Origin: Fragilaria crotonensis
Lineage: Eukaryota > Bacillariophyta > Fragilariophyceae > Fragilariales > Fragilariaceae
Direction of reading: 5' to 3'
NCBI GenBank assembly: GCA_022925895.1
Contig: JAKSYS010000597.1
Location: 1-39,631, forward strand
DNA length: 39,631 bases
This document shows positions 24,216-32,793 of this stretch, one piece after another (position 1 is the stretch's first letter; the number at the start of each line of letters is the position of its first letter). A program made the translations under genes and the position numbers. The notes under the pieces were generated by a model. The model was given only the letters and a program-made list of their open reading frames with translations, was not told the DNA's origin and did not search any database.

Positions 24216-24234
24216 TCTCCAAGACGGATATCAT

Positions 24235-24590
24235 GGCGCATCCGCTGCCCACAGTTCCTTCGGAAGTGTACAATCTCTGTTGGCTTGTATCCGCATGGAA
24301 TCGGCAGCTGCACCATCATCATCACTCTCTACCTAACATACAATAGCCCATTTTGCTCATTCTCAACTTTTGATCGCCTCCGATGTCCGCTTCACCTCGA
24401 GACCGGCAGTGGCTCGTCCGTCAGCACATCCAAGATTTGCCCTCGCTTCCGCCTCCGGGATTGGTTGGTGGTGCCTCAGCAGGCCCTGCGCCGTACTTCG
24501 ATAGTTCAATGTATAGGTCCGTAGCCGCTCTTCCAGGAGCAACAGCGCATTGTGTATAGCGATAGGGAAACTAGGCAATATGTACCTGGT
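24235..24590 (+). pseudogene. Second partial tandem copy of HMG-box gene 3' end
   Basis: It aligns with 23424-23770 of the gene with scattered substitutions. From about 24373 one frame stays open through SPPMSASPRDRQWLVRQHIQ, then DLPSLPPPGLVGGASAGPAP and YFDSSMYRSVAAL, the same protein text that is broken by a 1-base loss in the first copy. It has no HMG box and no start, and its end diverges near 24545. Confidence 0.7.
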
Positions 24591-24675
24591 ACCCCATACT
24601 CTGCACTACCGATACCAAGGTAGTAGAAGGAAGGTATTGTAGAACGGCTTCACTGGTGGAACCGACAGCCGTTTC

Positions 24676-24774
24676 CTGCAACTCCGGCTACAGGCACACA
24701 AATCTCAGATCTGCTCTCTAGATTTTCTGCAACCCCGGCTACAGGCACACAAATCTCAGATCTGCTCTAGATTG
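24676..24774. repeat. Tandem duplication, 51-bp period, two units
   Basis: CTGCAACTCCGGCTACAGG at 24676 and CTGCAACCCCGGCTACAGG at 24727 each start a unit containing ATCTCAGATCTGCTCT. The units lie in the 3' UTR-like tail of the duplicated HMG-box fragment, just before the retrotransposon. Confidence 0.85.
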
Positions 24775-24985
24775 ATGTCACCTTTTGTTCTGCTCTAAGA
24801 GTTATTGCCACAAATTATTGGATGCGAAGCTTGGTCCCGGGGGCGCCTTCAATGCTGATAAGGCAATGCTTAAAGCTCACACGTCAACAACAAAAAAACA
24901 GAAACGAAGAATACTTCGATTTTGTTTTCACGGTCCGCCGTCCGCCCCCATGGCGTTTTTAAAAACCAATTGATTTTTGTGAAGT

Positions 24986-25241
24986 TGAATGAATTCTGCC
25001 ATGAGTGCGGGATATTCGGACACCGGGACAGACCGAAGTATCTTGGGCTGACGCAAGACGCGTGCCACGTACGCATGCGCGGATGGGACACTTCATCCGG
25101 GGCATGAGGGGAACAAGTCTAGATCAAGCTCACTCTTTTTGTAAATAGTCAAGTTGCATGCTGCTACTAGTTGATTACTACATGTCTTAGAGTCGTCCCT
25201 GGCAATGGCGGATGCGCCGCTCTTGCGAGGGAATCAACTGA
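24986..25241 (+). repeat. 5' LTR of Copia element
   Basis: 256 bp, starting TGAATGAATTC and ending GGGAATCAACTGA. It is identical to 32539-32793 except for one extra G in GAGGGGAACAAG. The exact outer edge is uncertain by a few bases because the ends are not a clean TG...CA. Confidence 0.95.
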
Positions 25242-25281
25242 GTTTATCAGACCCAACAGGCATGTAGCTATGTTGTAGACA

Positions 25282-25581
25282 TTAAATGCTTTCGTCAATG
25301 GTTGATGAGGAGGCCTGATCAGCCTCAACAGCAGAAGGAGCGCGGATTCTGCGATAATAGTCCTGTGGTCGTGGTGGTCGAATGATCCAGGCCTGCAGCC
25401 GTGGCTCGAAGACGGTAACGCTACCGTCGGCGTGTCGGTGAACGTCTCCCGAACGCAAAGACCTAACTCCGATGGGGGGGTTCAATGTGAAGCGCCATTT
25501 GGCGCCATCATAAGAGAGGGGGGAAAGACCGACCATAAGAGGCGTTGTTTCGCTTTCGCCGTAAAAGGTGGTGTAGCGCAC
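25282..25581 (-). CDS. Antisense ORF in retrotransposon leader, 99 residues, unrecognised
   Basis: This minus-strand frame lies between the 5' LTR and gag, opposite to the element. It reads as a soluble, Arg/Pro-rich protein with YDGAKWRFTLNPPIGVRSLR, GDVHRHADGSVTVFEPRLQA and WIIRPPRPQDYYRRI. No ATG is in frame at the beginning; the frame opens at GTG 25581, and an out-of-frame ATG lies seven bases upstream. C7 and G7 runs inside could hide an indel. I do not recognise the family. It could be an accessory antisense gene of the element, an acquired host exon, or chance. Confidence 0.4.
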   Translation of the reverse strand: MRYTTFYGESETTPLMVGLSPLSYDGAKWRFTLNPPIGVRSLRSGDVHRHADGSVTVFEPRLQAWIIRPPRPQDYYRRIRAPSAVEADQASSSTIDESI

Positions 25582-25967
25582 GTCATGATACTAGTATAGT
25601 GGTGTTTATGTGAACACGACACTATTTGGTACCAATCCATGCCAGGATTGGATCTTGGTTGTCTGTCTAGTACAATTTCTACGAGATTGACTTATACTGG
25701 ACATTTTCCGAACAGAGTTTGTTGTTTACATAACTTGGTAACGAATGGATGCCATAAGTATCCTTCAACCGAGAATTTTGATCGGAATGAGTCACGATTG
25801 ACATACGCGTAATGCTCACGCGTATGAACGTGAAAACCATATGGAAGCGTACGACGTACGTGTGATGGCCACGCATATGAACACGAGAACCGCACGAGCA
25901 CGACAATGACTGTTGTGAGTACTCGTTCGGGTTGGTTACCTATTGTTATGGGGTCATAGATGTCCGA

Positions 25968-26061
25968 GACACGACTGTTACTTCAAGTTGGGCACGCATG
26001 CCTCCACAGACACGACTGTTACTTCAAGTTGGGCACGCATGCCTTCACAGACACGACTGTT
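25968..26061. repeat. 41-bp tandem repeat in leader (2.3 copies)
   Basis: GACACGACTGTTACTTCAAG recurs at 25968 and 26009 with period 41, and its first 12 bases start a third copy at 26050. The first two units differ at one base (CCTCCACA against CCTTCACA). Confidence 0.9.
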
Positions 26062-26103
26062 TTTGCGTATGCGCGTGGCCGTTTGTGCGTTTGGTCTGCG
26101 AGG

Positions 26104-26196
26104 CTCCTAAGTACTTCATCCGTGTGACCAATGCGTGACGCGTATGTCAGCCATTTGTCACGAATGCGTCATCCGCGGCAACGGAGTACTTAGGAG
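26104..26196. repeat. Inverted repeat in retrotransposon leader
   Basis: CTCCTAAGTACT (26104-26115) pairs perfectly with AGTACTTAGGAG (26185-26196). Inside it, TGACGC and GCGTCA words give extra pairing. The leader RNA could fold into a long stem just before gag; a packaging or translation role is conjecture. Confidence 0.6.
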
Positions 26197-26379
26197 TTCT
26201 TGTGAATCTACCCGTGTGACTCACAGCAAACAGGATTGGACGTGTACGTGCAAAGTATTCCTACGTAGGAATGTACCAGGAACACGTACATGCACCCGAG
26301 GGCCTGGGGCTCACAATTTTGCCAAATTTGCAAACCACGCGGTTAATCCGGTAACTACCCTCCTGTCTCACTTGTCACC

Positions 26380-27785
26380 ATGGCTGATGCCAGATCCTTC
26401 ACTGCTTGCCTTACCCGCTTGGGTTTTGATGTACCTACGCGGGAATTGATTGCAAACCAAGGTATTCGTACCATCAATGATCTAACTGCCTTACCTTTTC
26501 CAGAGATTGACACTATGATTCAGCACCTCTCCAGGTGGAAGCCAAAGGCGGCTGATGTCGATGACGACGATGATCCTGTCGCGTCCCCAACGTTCCCTTA
26601 CCTTGCGGTTAGGAAGTTTAAGGCCCTACGCTCGTGGGCAGATTACTCCCTTCTTCGCGGCGATGCTCCAAACCTCTTTTCGATGAACGCACCTCGTCGC
26701 GCTTTCTCAATCGATTGACTGAGTTGGAGGAGATTGCTCGAGCAAAGAAGGATGGGGACGATGCGAAGGAACCGCCAAAGTTAATGTTAATGACTGCATG
26801 GCCTACTTGGATTGAACTGTTTATGACTTACCTTGCTCAGCAGAGGAGTGTCGTGGCGGGGACCCCGCTTGTTTATGTCATCCGGGACAATGATGAGGCG
26901 GCGCCAGATGATCTTGCGCGCAATAATTGGGATTCAGTCGATGATGACTTGATCGCCACTTCCGTCCTCGAGGGTGAAACCTTTTCTCGTGACAACAAGC
27001 GTGTGTTTGACATCCTTAAGCCCTTTGTGATGGAGGGACAGGGATGGCCATTCCTTCAGACATTTAACAAGAAGCGCGATGGTCGCGCAGCTTTCAAGGC
27101 TTTGAAGTCGCAGGCAGAGGGCAAGTCTGCTATTGCCACTAGGAAAGCTAAGGCATATAACATGCTCGCAACAGCTACCTACACTGGCAAGGGCAAGTTC
27201 TCATTTGATCAGTATGTTGCACGTCTTCAACAGGCTCACAATGAATTGTTGTTTTTGGAAGAGCCAGTTGCTGAAACCAAGAAGGTTACAGATTTTCTGG
27301 CTGGGATACGTGACCCAAAGTTGGAGACCGCCATTCAAGGTTGCATGGGCGATGAACTAAAGTTGACCAACTTTGAAGTGTGCCAGCAGTATTTCAAGAC
27401 GATTGTGGAAAATACCAAGACCAGGACCAAGTCACCTTCTGATGTTCGTGAGATCTCTAAGGTTGGAGTTGAAAAGGACAAGAAGAAGGCTAAGCACAAG
27501 AAAGACAAGTCGAAGTCCAATGATGATGACAAGACACCAAGTGGCATTGCAATTCATTCTGGCCAATACTCGGCCAAAGATTACAACAAATTGAAGCCTT
27601 TTGAGAAGGCGAAAGTCAAGCAGCTCCGTGAGGAAGCAAAGAAGAAGGAGAAGAAGGACAAGTCTGACGCTCGCAGCGTTGCCGTTGTCGCGACTCAGGA
27701 GGAGGCACCCCCTGATGACAATGAAGGCACCAAGACACCTGTGGTTTCCAATGCTGGAAAACAGTTTGGTCGCTGCTCATGGTGA
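26380..27785 (+). CDS. Gag-like protein of Copia element, one internal frameshift
   Basis: The structural protein that would form the particle. ATG 26380 starts MADARSFTACLTRLGFDVPT. The frame breaks near 26677 in a T run; with the following frame it continues LNRLTELEEIARAKK, TWIELFMTYLAQQRS and FDQYVARLQQAHNELLFLEE to a highly basic Lys/Asp-rich tail (EKDKKKAKHKKDKSKSNDDD). About 470 residues in all. No CCHC zinc knuckle is seen, so the Lys-rich tail may be the nucleic-acid-binding part. The end near 27785 is uncertain: the other frame closes at 27804. Confidence 0.75.
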
Positions 27786-27840
27786 GCAGCAGAAGCAGGC
27801 TTGATGCCTCGCGCCGGCTCTCGTTAAGACAGACGACCTA

Positions 27841-28338
27841 ATGTTAGTCTCCACTTATGTTCGAGAGGCCGGGCCCCCTTCTAATCTTTGCTCTCGGTTT
27901 GTGAAACATGTCTTTCGCGTATCCGCATCGACACCCTCCGGGGACGATGAAGATACACGCACCGAACTCGATTCTCATGCGGATACTTGTGTCGCAGGTC
28001 GCAACACTCTGCTTGTCTCTGACGAAGGTCGTCAGGTCACCGTTCATCCTTACAGCGGTGAATATAAGCCCATACCGGATGTCTCCATCGCCACTGTTGC
28101 GACTTTGTGGATTCACCCTACTGACGGGCAACCGTACATCCTCATTATCAACGAGGCTCTGTATTTCGGGGACCGAGTGGATGTCACTCTGCTCAACCCC
28201 AACCAACTACGTGCGAATGGAGTCACGGTTGAGGATGTACCCGCCAGTTTGATTCCAAGTCTTCGCATTCAATTTATCACCCAACCGCAAAGTTGCGAAT
28301 TCCTTTATCCCTTGACGGCATCTCTTCCGGTTTCGTGA
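27841..28338 (+). CDS. Retrotransposon aspartic protease domain
   Basis: The active-site block reads TELDSHADTCVAG, catalytic Asp at codon 27970, followed by hydrophobic strands (VSIATVATLW, QPYILIINEALYFG) and DVTLLNPNQLRANGV. Ty1/copia proteases usually have Asp-Ser-Gly or Asp-Thr-Gly; here the third position is His. The domain would cleave the polyprotein. The frame is lost near 28275; the continuation ISSGFVSRKPTWEEYEQYP is in another frame. Confidence 0.75.
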   Translation: MLVSTYVREAGPPSNLCSRFVKHVFRVSASTPSGDDEDTRTELDSHADTCVAGRNTLLVSDEGRQVTVHPYSGEYKPIPDVSIATVATLWIHPTDGQPYILIINEALYFGDRVDVTLLNPNQLRANGVTVEDVPASLIPSLRIQFITQPQSCEFLYPLTASLPVS

Positions 28339-28455
28339 GTCGTAAACCCACTTGGGAAGAATACGAACAATACCCCACGTTGAATTGACATCCCCGATGC
28401 GCTGGGATCCCTCTTCTGACCAGTTTGCCAAAAGGAGGAGACATATGTTTCCAGC

Positions 28456-29277
28456 GTGAGTGTTGCCGAAACGTTATTGGCAACTGATCATGTGAGGAAT
28501 GCTTCGAGGTTGGTTTCGGCGGTGAAATCTTTAAGCTCGATGAACGCTCCCATCGGTCTGGAGGATGACTCTCTTGGGAACCGGTTGGTGGCTGCAATTA
28601 ACGTCGCAGTAGATGACATTGTCGGTGACGGCTTATCCGGGAGAACGGACAATGATGTCTACCCAATGGATGGAGAAAGCCGGAAATTGTTTTCCCTTTC
28701 AACTAGTGAGAAACGATCTGCCTTAACACCTGAGATTCTTTCCAGAAGATGGGGAGTTGGCCTTGACACTGCCAAGAGAACGTTGCAAGTGACAACACAA
28801 TCTGGGATAAGAAATGTCTTGGCACCGGGTGAAAGGAAGGTACGTCAGAAGCTTGATCATCTCGCTTTCCCAAACCTAAGCGGACGCTGGTACTCGGATA
28901 CGATGTTTTCGAAGACACAATCAGTCAGGGGACACTTGGCTGCACAGGTGTTCACCAATGGTCGTGGGAGTGACCACTTCTACCCCATGAAAAGCAAAGG
29001 CTTGGCTGGTCAAAATGCTTTGATGCCATTCATTCAAGAGGTTGGGATACCCCAGACTATTGTGACAGACAATGCACCTGAAGAGGTCCACGGTGAGTTT
29101 GGAAAGATTTGTAGACGGTTCCGCGTCAAGCAAGAACAAACTGTCCCATACAGTCCGTGGTCCAACCTGGCTGAGTCAACGATTCGAGAATTGAAGGTCG
29201 GGATCCGGAGGACCTTGAGGCGCTCAAGGCACCGAAGCGACTTTGGTGTTACTGTGGAAAGTGGGTGGCAGCAATAA
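28456..29277 (+). CDS. Retrotransposon integrase, catalytic core
   Basis: The core has the triad Asp in RWYSDTMFSKT (codon 28897), Asp in IVTDNAPEE (29068) and Glu in NLAESTIRELK (29173). Spacings of about 57 and 35 residues fit retroviral-type integrases (D,D-35-E). The usual N-terminal HHCC zinc finger is not visible; in its place is a helix-turn-helix-like LTPEILSRRWGVGLDTAKRT. The frame breaks near 29240 (expected text continues CGKWVAAIRRLTALDIPQL) and again near 29320. Confidence 0.85.
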   Translation: MSVAETLLATDHVRNASRLVSAVKSLSSMNAPIGLEDDSLGNRLVAAINVAVDDIVGDGLSGRTDNDVYPMDGESRKLFSLSTSEKRSALTPEILSRRWGVGLDTAKRTLQVTTQSGIRNVLAPGERKVRQKLDHLAFPNLSGRWYSDTMFSKTQSVRGHLAAQVFTNGRGSDHFYPMKSKGLAGQNALMPFIQEVGIPQTIVTDNAPEEVHGEFGKICRRFRVKQEQTVPYSPWSNLAESTIRELKVGIRRTLRRSRHRSDFGVTVESGWQQ

Positions 29278-29332
29278 GAAGACTGACGGCCCTTGATATA
29301 CCCCAACTCAAGGAAGGGTACCAGATGAAGAC

Positions 29333-30469
29333 GTGCTGGGATGTACACCCGACATTTCCCAGTACGCCCAGTTTGATTGGTATGAGCCGGTCATGTACTG
29401 GGACCCGGTTGGCAGCTTCCCGTTTGAGCAGAAGTTGTTTGGTCGATGGATTGGTGTTGCCGAGGTTTCAACCGACCTTATGGCGTTTTATATCCTGACC
29501 AGATCTGGGAAGGTGATTGTGCGGAAATCTGTTTGGGGATTGAGTGAGGATGATCTTGCCAACCCAGATATAAAGCTCCGACTATCTGAATTGGATGAAG
29601 GTATCCAGTCTAAGATTGGGGATGGACTCAAGACAGAGGACATCGACCCAGACCTAATGGACTCCATGCCGGAGGTTCCTGATGATGTCTTCGAAGATGA
29701 CGAGGACGACGTTCAGTCAGGGACAGGGGACCTTGATGGCACCGCCAAAGATGTCGAAGACCATACCCCTGAGTCCTATGATGAATACTTAACTGCCCAG
29801 GTGCTACTTCCCCAAGGTGGAGAAGCTAAGAAAGCAACTGTGATTGGGAGGAAGCGCGACCATGATGGTCGTCCGATTGGGCAGCGCCATGCAAATCCGT
29901 TACTGGATTCACGTCTCTATGAGGTGGAGTTTCCAGACGGATCAACGGAAGCGATTACTGCAAACCTCATTGCCGAAAACATGTTATCCCAGGTCGATGA
30001 CGAGGGACGAAGTTATGCAGTGATGAGTGAAATTGTCGATCACCGAACGAACGGACATGCCTTGTCAAAGGATGACGGGTTTGTTGAAGACAAACGGGGA
30101 CGGAGACATCCACGAATCACTACGCGGGGATGGGAGTTGCAAGTCGAATGGCGGGATGGCTCAACGACCTGGGTACCATTGTCAGAATTGAAAGAGTCAA
30201 ATCCGATTCAAGTTGCGGAGTACGCTGTCGCCAACAAGATCGCTGAAGAACCTGCGTTCGCTTGGTGGGTGCGCAACGTCTTGCGTAAAAGGGATCGGAT
30301 AATCAAGAAAGTCAAGGCCAGATACTGGGCGAAGACGCATAAGTTTGGCATTGAGCTCCCAAAGACTGTGGCAGAGGCCCTTAAGATCGATGAGCGAACA
30401 GGGACTGATTTTGGAGGAAGGCAATCGAATGGAGATGAAGAACGTCATGCCAGCATTCGAGTTCATTGA
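29333..30469 (+). CDS. Integrase C-terminal region, chromodomain-like module and start of reverse transcriptase
   Basis: The longest unbroken frame of the element (378 residues). First comes a Copia-type integrase tail (SQYAQFDWYEPVMYWDPVG, KLFGRWIGVAEVSTD, SGKVIVRKSVWGLS). A strongly acidic linker follows (DDVFEDDEDDVQSG, residues about 115-130). Near residues 195-215 is a strand-rich YEVEFPDGSTEAITANLIAE. At about residues 265-298 is GWELQVEWRDGSTTWVPLSE, then LKESNPIQVAEYA, which has the W/Y-V-x-W-x-x-G-x-x-x-x-T-W-x-P-x-x-x-L layout of a chromodomain. The end enters the reverse transcriptase (PKTVAEALKID) and is lost near 30415 in a T run. Confidence 0.7.
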   Translation: MLGCTPDISQYAQFDWYEPVMYWDPVGSFPFEQKLFGRWIGVAEVSTDLMAFYILTRSGKVIVRKSVWGLSEDDLANPDIKLRLSELDEGIQSKIGDGLKTEDIDPDLMDSMPEVPDDVFEDDEDDVQSGTGDLDGTAKDVEDHTPESYDEYLTAQVLLPQGGEAKKATVIGRKRDHDGRPIGQRHANPLLDSRLYEVEFPDGSTEAITANLIAENMLSQVDDEGRSYAVMSEIVDHRTNGHALSKDDGFVEDKRGRRHPRITTRGWELQVEWRDGSTTWVPLSELKESNPIQVAEYAVANKIAEEPAFAWWVRNVLRKRDRIIKKVKARYWAKTHKFGIELPKTVAEALKIDERTGTDFGGRQSNGDEERHASIRVH

Positions 30470-31744
30470 TGATGATGCAGTGCCGAAATTCTACAAGAAA
30501 ATTGATTGTCACATGATCTTTGATGTCAAGATGGACTTGACTAGAAAGGCGCGGTTGGTGGCCGGTGGGCACCAAACGGATCCGCCGAAAGAGTCTACGT
30601 ACTCGAGTGTGGTGTCACGTGACAGTATACGAATTGCTTTCACGCTGGCGGCACTGAATGACTTAATGTCCTTTCTGCCGATGTGCAGGGGCATACCTTA
30701 ATGCTCCAACGAAGGAGAAGGTTTACGACCGCTGGGTTGGAGTTTGGTGCAGACAAAGTTGGTCGACCGGTCCTAATTGTTCGAGCTCTCTGGGTTGAAG
30801 TCAAGTGGTGCTCGATGGCGAGACCACATGGCGGCCACGTTACGGGAAGGAGGCTTTGTAAGTTGCAGAGGTGATCCTGACGTATGGATGCGGCCCAAGG
30901 TGAAGACGAATGGGACAAATACTGGGAGTATGTTCTTTGCTATGTGGATGATATTTTGCAGATTGTCACGTTGAATCTGGTATACAGTCCTAGGTAGAAT
31001 GGTGCTGTTGAAGTGGTCAAGATGAATAATGAATGCATGAGTTCCACAGGTAGGTCACTGGTAACAGTAAGTACTGTGAAATGAACCGTAAACACACTGA
31101 TGCAGGACATGACGGATGGTATTCGCAGGAATCTAAAGTAGAAAGTCTTGGTTACTGGTTGGTATATTGCAACTGCAGGTAACCAGTTATGGGCATTTTA
31201 AAAATCACAGTAGTGGTACAGTATAATACCATCGGTATTTGACCGGTACCGGTGGTTATTACTTCCAATCCCTGATATTTTGTGCGTGTCGCACGAACCG
31301 CAAGTGGTCATGGACTACCTCGCCTCCAAGTATACCCTAAAGAAAGGAAGTGTGAAGGAACCTGACTCATATTTAGGTGCCGAAGTCAAGAAGTGGACAA
31401 TCGACGGTGCAGACAACCCAAGCAAGGTAAGATGGGCAATGTCTTCTGACCTTTATGTAAAGCGTGCTGTAACCGAGGTTGAACGTGAACTTGATGAGAT
31501 TGGTGAACGGCTAAGCACAAAGGTGTCGACGCCTATGAGTCAGGGTTACCGACCTGAAATTGATACGACCCCGGAACTGGACGCAAAGCGTGCGAACTAC
31601 TTTCAGGGATTGATCAGGTGCTGCGCTGGATCTGTGAACTTGGGCGCGTTGATATCCTCGTTGACGTTGCAATGTTGTCGCGTTTTCTTGCTGCACCAAG
31701 AAGGGGGCATCTCGACCAAGCTTTCCACATCTTCGCGTACTTGA
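30443..31744 (+). CDS. Reverse transcriptase domain, interrupted
   Basis: Ordered Copia blocks are visible over several frames: KKIDCHMIFDVKMDLTRKAR LVAGGHQT, TYSSVVSRDSIRIAF, then SADVQG (near 30680), LEFGADKVGRPVLIVRAL, ARWRDHMAATLREGG, DPDVWMRP and YVDD (codons 30941-30952). Coding is then cut by the insertion at 30959-31274 and resumes at SHEPQVVMDYLASKYTLKKG. Small indels fall near 30670, 30700, 30735, 30793, 30917 and 31615. As sequenced it cannot make an active enzyme. Confidence 0.85.
30959..31274. mobile_element. 316-bp hAT-like non-autonomous insertion (MITE) inside reverse transcriptase
   Basis: ATATTTTG occurs directly before (30951-30958) and after (31275-31282) the insert, and removing insert plus one copy restores the frame YVDDIL-CVSHEP. 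The insert ends, read inward, are CAGATTG on the left and CAGGGATTGG on the right strand; an 8-bp duplication with CAGGG-type ends is the mark of hAT elements. The left end appears to lack two G. The inside is non-coding, with GGTACC and ACCGGT palindromes near the right end. If the duplication is counted as 9 bp (GATATTTTG), a Mutator-like origin is the alternative. Confidence 0.7.
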
Positions 31745-32390
31745 AACGATACAACCGGTCAAGCATGGTATTCGATGACACGGAGCCAGTGTTTGATGAG
31801 AGTCGCTTTCAGAAGTGTGATTGGACGGAATACTACCCGGGCGCGTGCGAGGTAGAGCCGCCAGGTGCACCCGAATTACGGGGGCAATCGGTATCGATGA
31901 GTTGTTTTGTTGATGCGGACCATGCTGGTTGTCGTGTCACACGGCGCTCTCATACTGGAGTTTTGATTTTTATTAATCGAGCACCTATCCTTTGGTATTC
32001 GAAACGGCAAAATACTGTCGAAGCATCGACCTTTGGATCTGAGTTCATTGCTGCAAAGGTTGCAGTGGAGATGATTGAAGGACTGCGTTACAAGCTGCGG
32101 ATGATGGGTGTCAAGTGGATGGGCCAACAAACGTATTTTGTGATAATGAATCCGTCGTCAAGAATTCGACGAAGCCTGAGTCAACTCTGAAGAAGAAACA
32201 CAATGCGATTGCTTACCACCGAGTGCGCGAAGCGCAAGCGGCAGGTATTGTGCGGATCGCTAAGGAGGACGGAGAAACCAACTTGGCGGATGTCCTAACC
32301 AAGTGTCTTCCTGGGCCACGGCTAAGAGTTGTGCTCGCGTATACTTTGGTGACTGGTCCAAAGGGACGCGGTTACGAGTGGAGTACATAA
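31618..32390 (+). CDS. Retrotransposon RNase H domain
   Basis: RNase H would remove the RNA strand during reverse transcription. After LRWICELGRVDILVDVAMLS (reverse transcriptase thumb/connection) the RNase H part shows SCFVDADHAGCRVTRRSHTG, SKRQNTVEASTFGSEFIAAK, and after a frame break near 32115 FCDNESVVKN, KKKHNAIAYHRVREAQAA and LADVLTKCL. The acidic residues of these blocks are the expected metal ligands. The frame ends at TAA 32390, about 150 bp before the 3' LTR. Confidence 0.85.
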
Positions 32391-32530
32391 TGATTATGGA
32401 ACCACTAACCCCCAAAACGGATGGGTGGACGTACACGTGATGACACGTGGAACCACCACGAACTAGCCGAAGTCGGCCGGCCACTGCATTGACGAATTCG
32501 GTCGAACTAGTCGTCTCTGACGGTTAGCTC

Positions 32531-32538
32531 GAGGGGAC
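32531..32538 (+). other. Polypurine tract
   Basis: GAGGGGAC lies immediately before the 3' LTR, the expected place and composition for the plus-strand primer of reverse transcription. Confidence 0.6.
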
Positions 32539-32793
32539 TGAATGAATTCTGCCATGAGTGCGGGATATTCGGACACCGGGACAGACCGAAGTATCTTGGG
32601 CTGACGCAAGACGCGTGCCACGTACGCATGCGCGGATGGGACACTTCATCCGGGGCATGAGGGAACAAGTCTAGATCAAGCTCACTCTTTTTGTAAATAG
32701 TCAAGTTGCATGCTGCTACTAGTTGATTACTACATGTCTTAGAGTCGTCCCTGGCAATGGCGGATGCGCCGCTCTTGCGAGGGAATCAACTGA
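32539..32793 (+). repeat. 3' LTR of Copia element
   Basis: 255 bp; identical to 24986-25241 except for one missing G in a four-G run. Confidence 0.95.

Larger units (their letters stand above)
24986..32793 (+). mobile_element. LTR retrotransposon, Copia order, full length
   Basis: Two 255/256-bp direct repeats bound a 7.3-kb interior with gag, aspartic protease, integrase, reverse transcriptase and RNase H in that order. Integrase before reverse transcriptase is the Copia (Ty1) arrangement. A purine tract GAGGGGAC sits directly before the 3' LTR. Text just inside the 5' LTR (TTTATCAGACCC, 25243) loosely resembles a primer site for initiator-tRNA priming. No perfect target duplication flanks it (GAAGT on the left, AAAGT/AAGTG on the right). 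The LTRs are identical except for one base, so insertion is recent. The polyprotein has many single-base frame breaks and one large insertion at 30959-31274. Confidence 0.95.

Noticed and set aside
27844..28206. 120-residue minus-strand ORF under the protease
   Set aside because: It is the mirror of a well-supported plus-strand protease with catalytic motif.
30959..31274. The reverse transcriptase insert as an intron or introner
   Set aside because: No GT at the left edge or AG at the right edge or within the direct repeat; splicing could not restore the frame with canonical sites.
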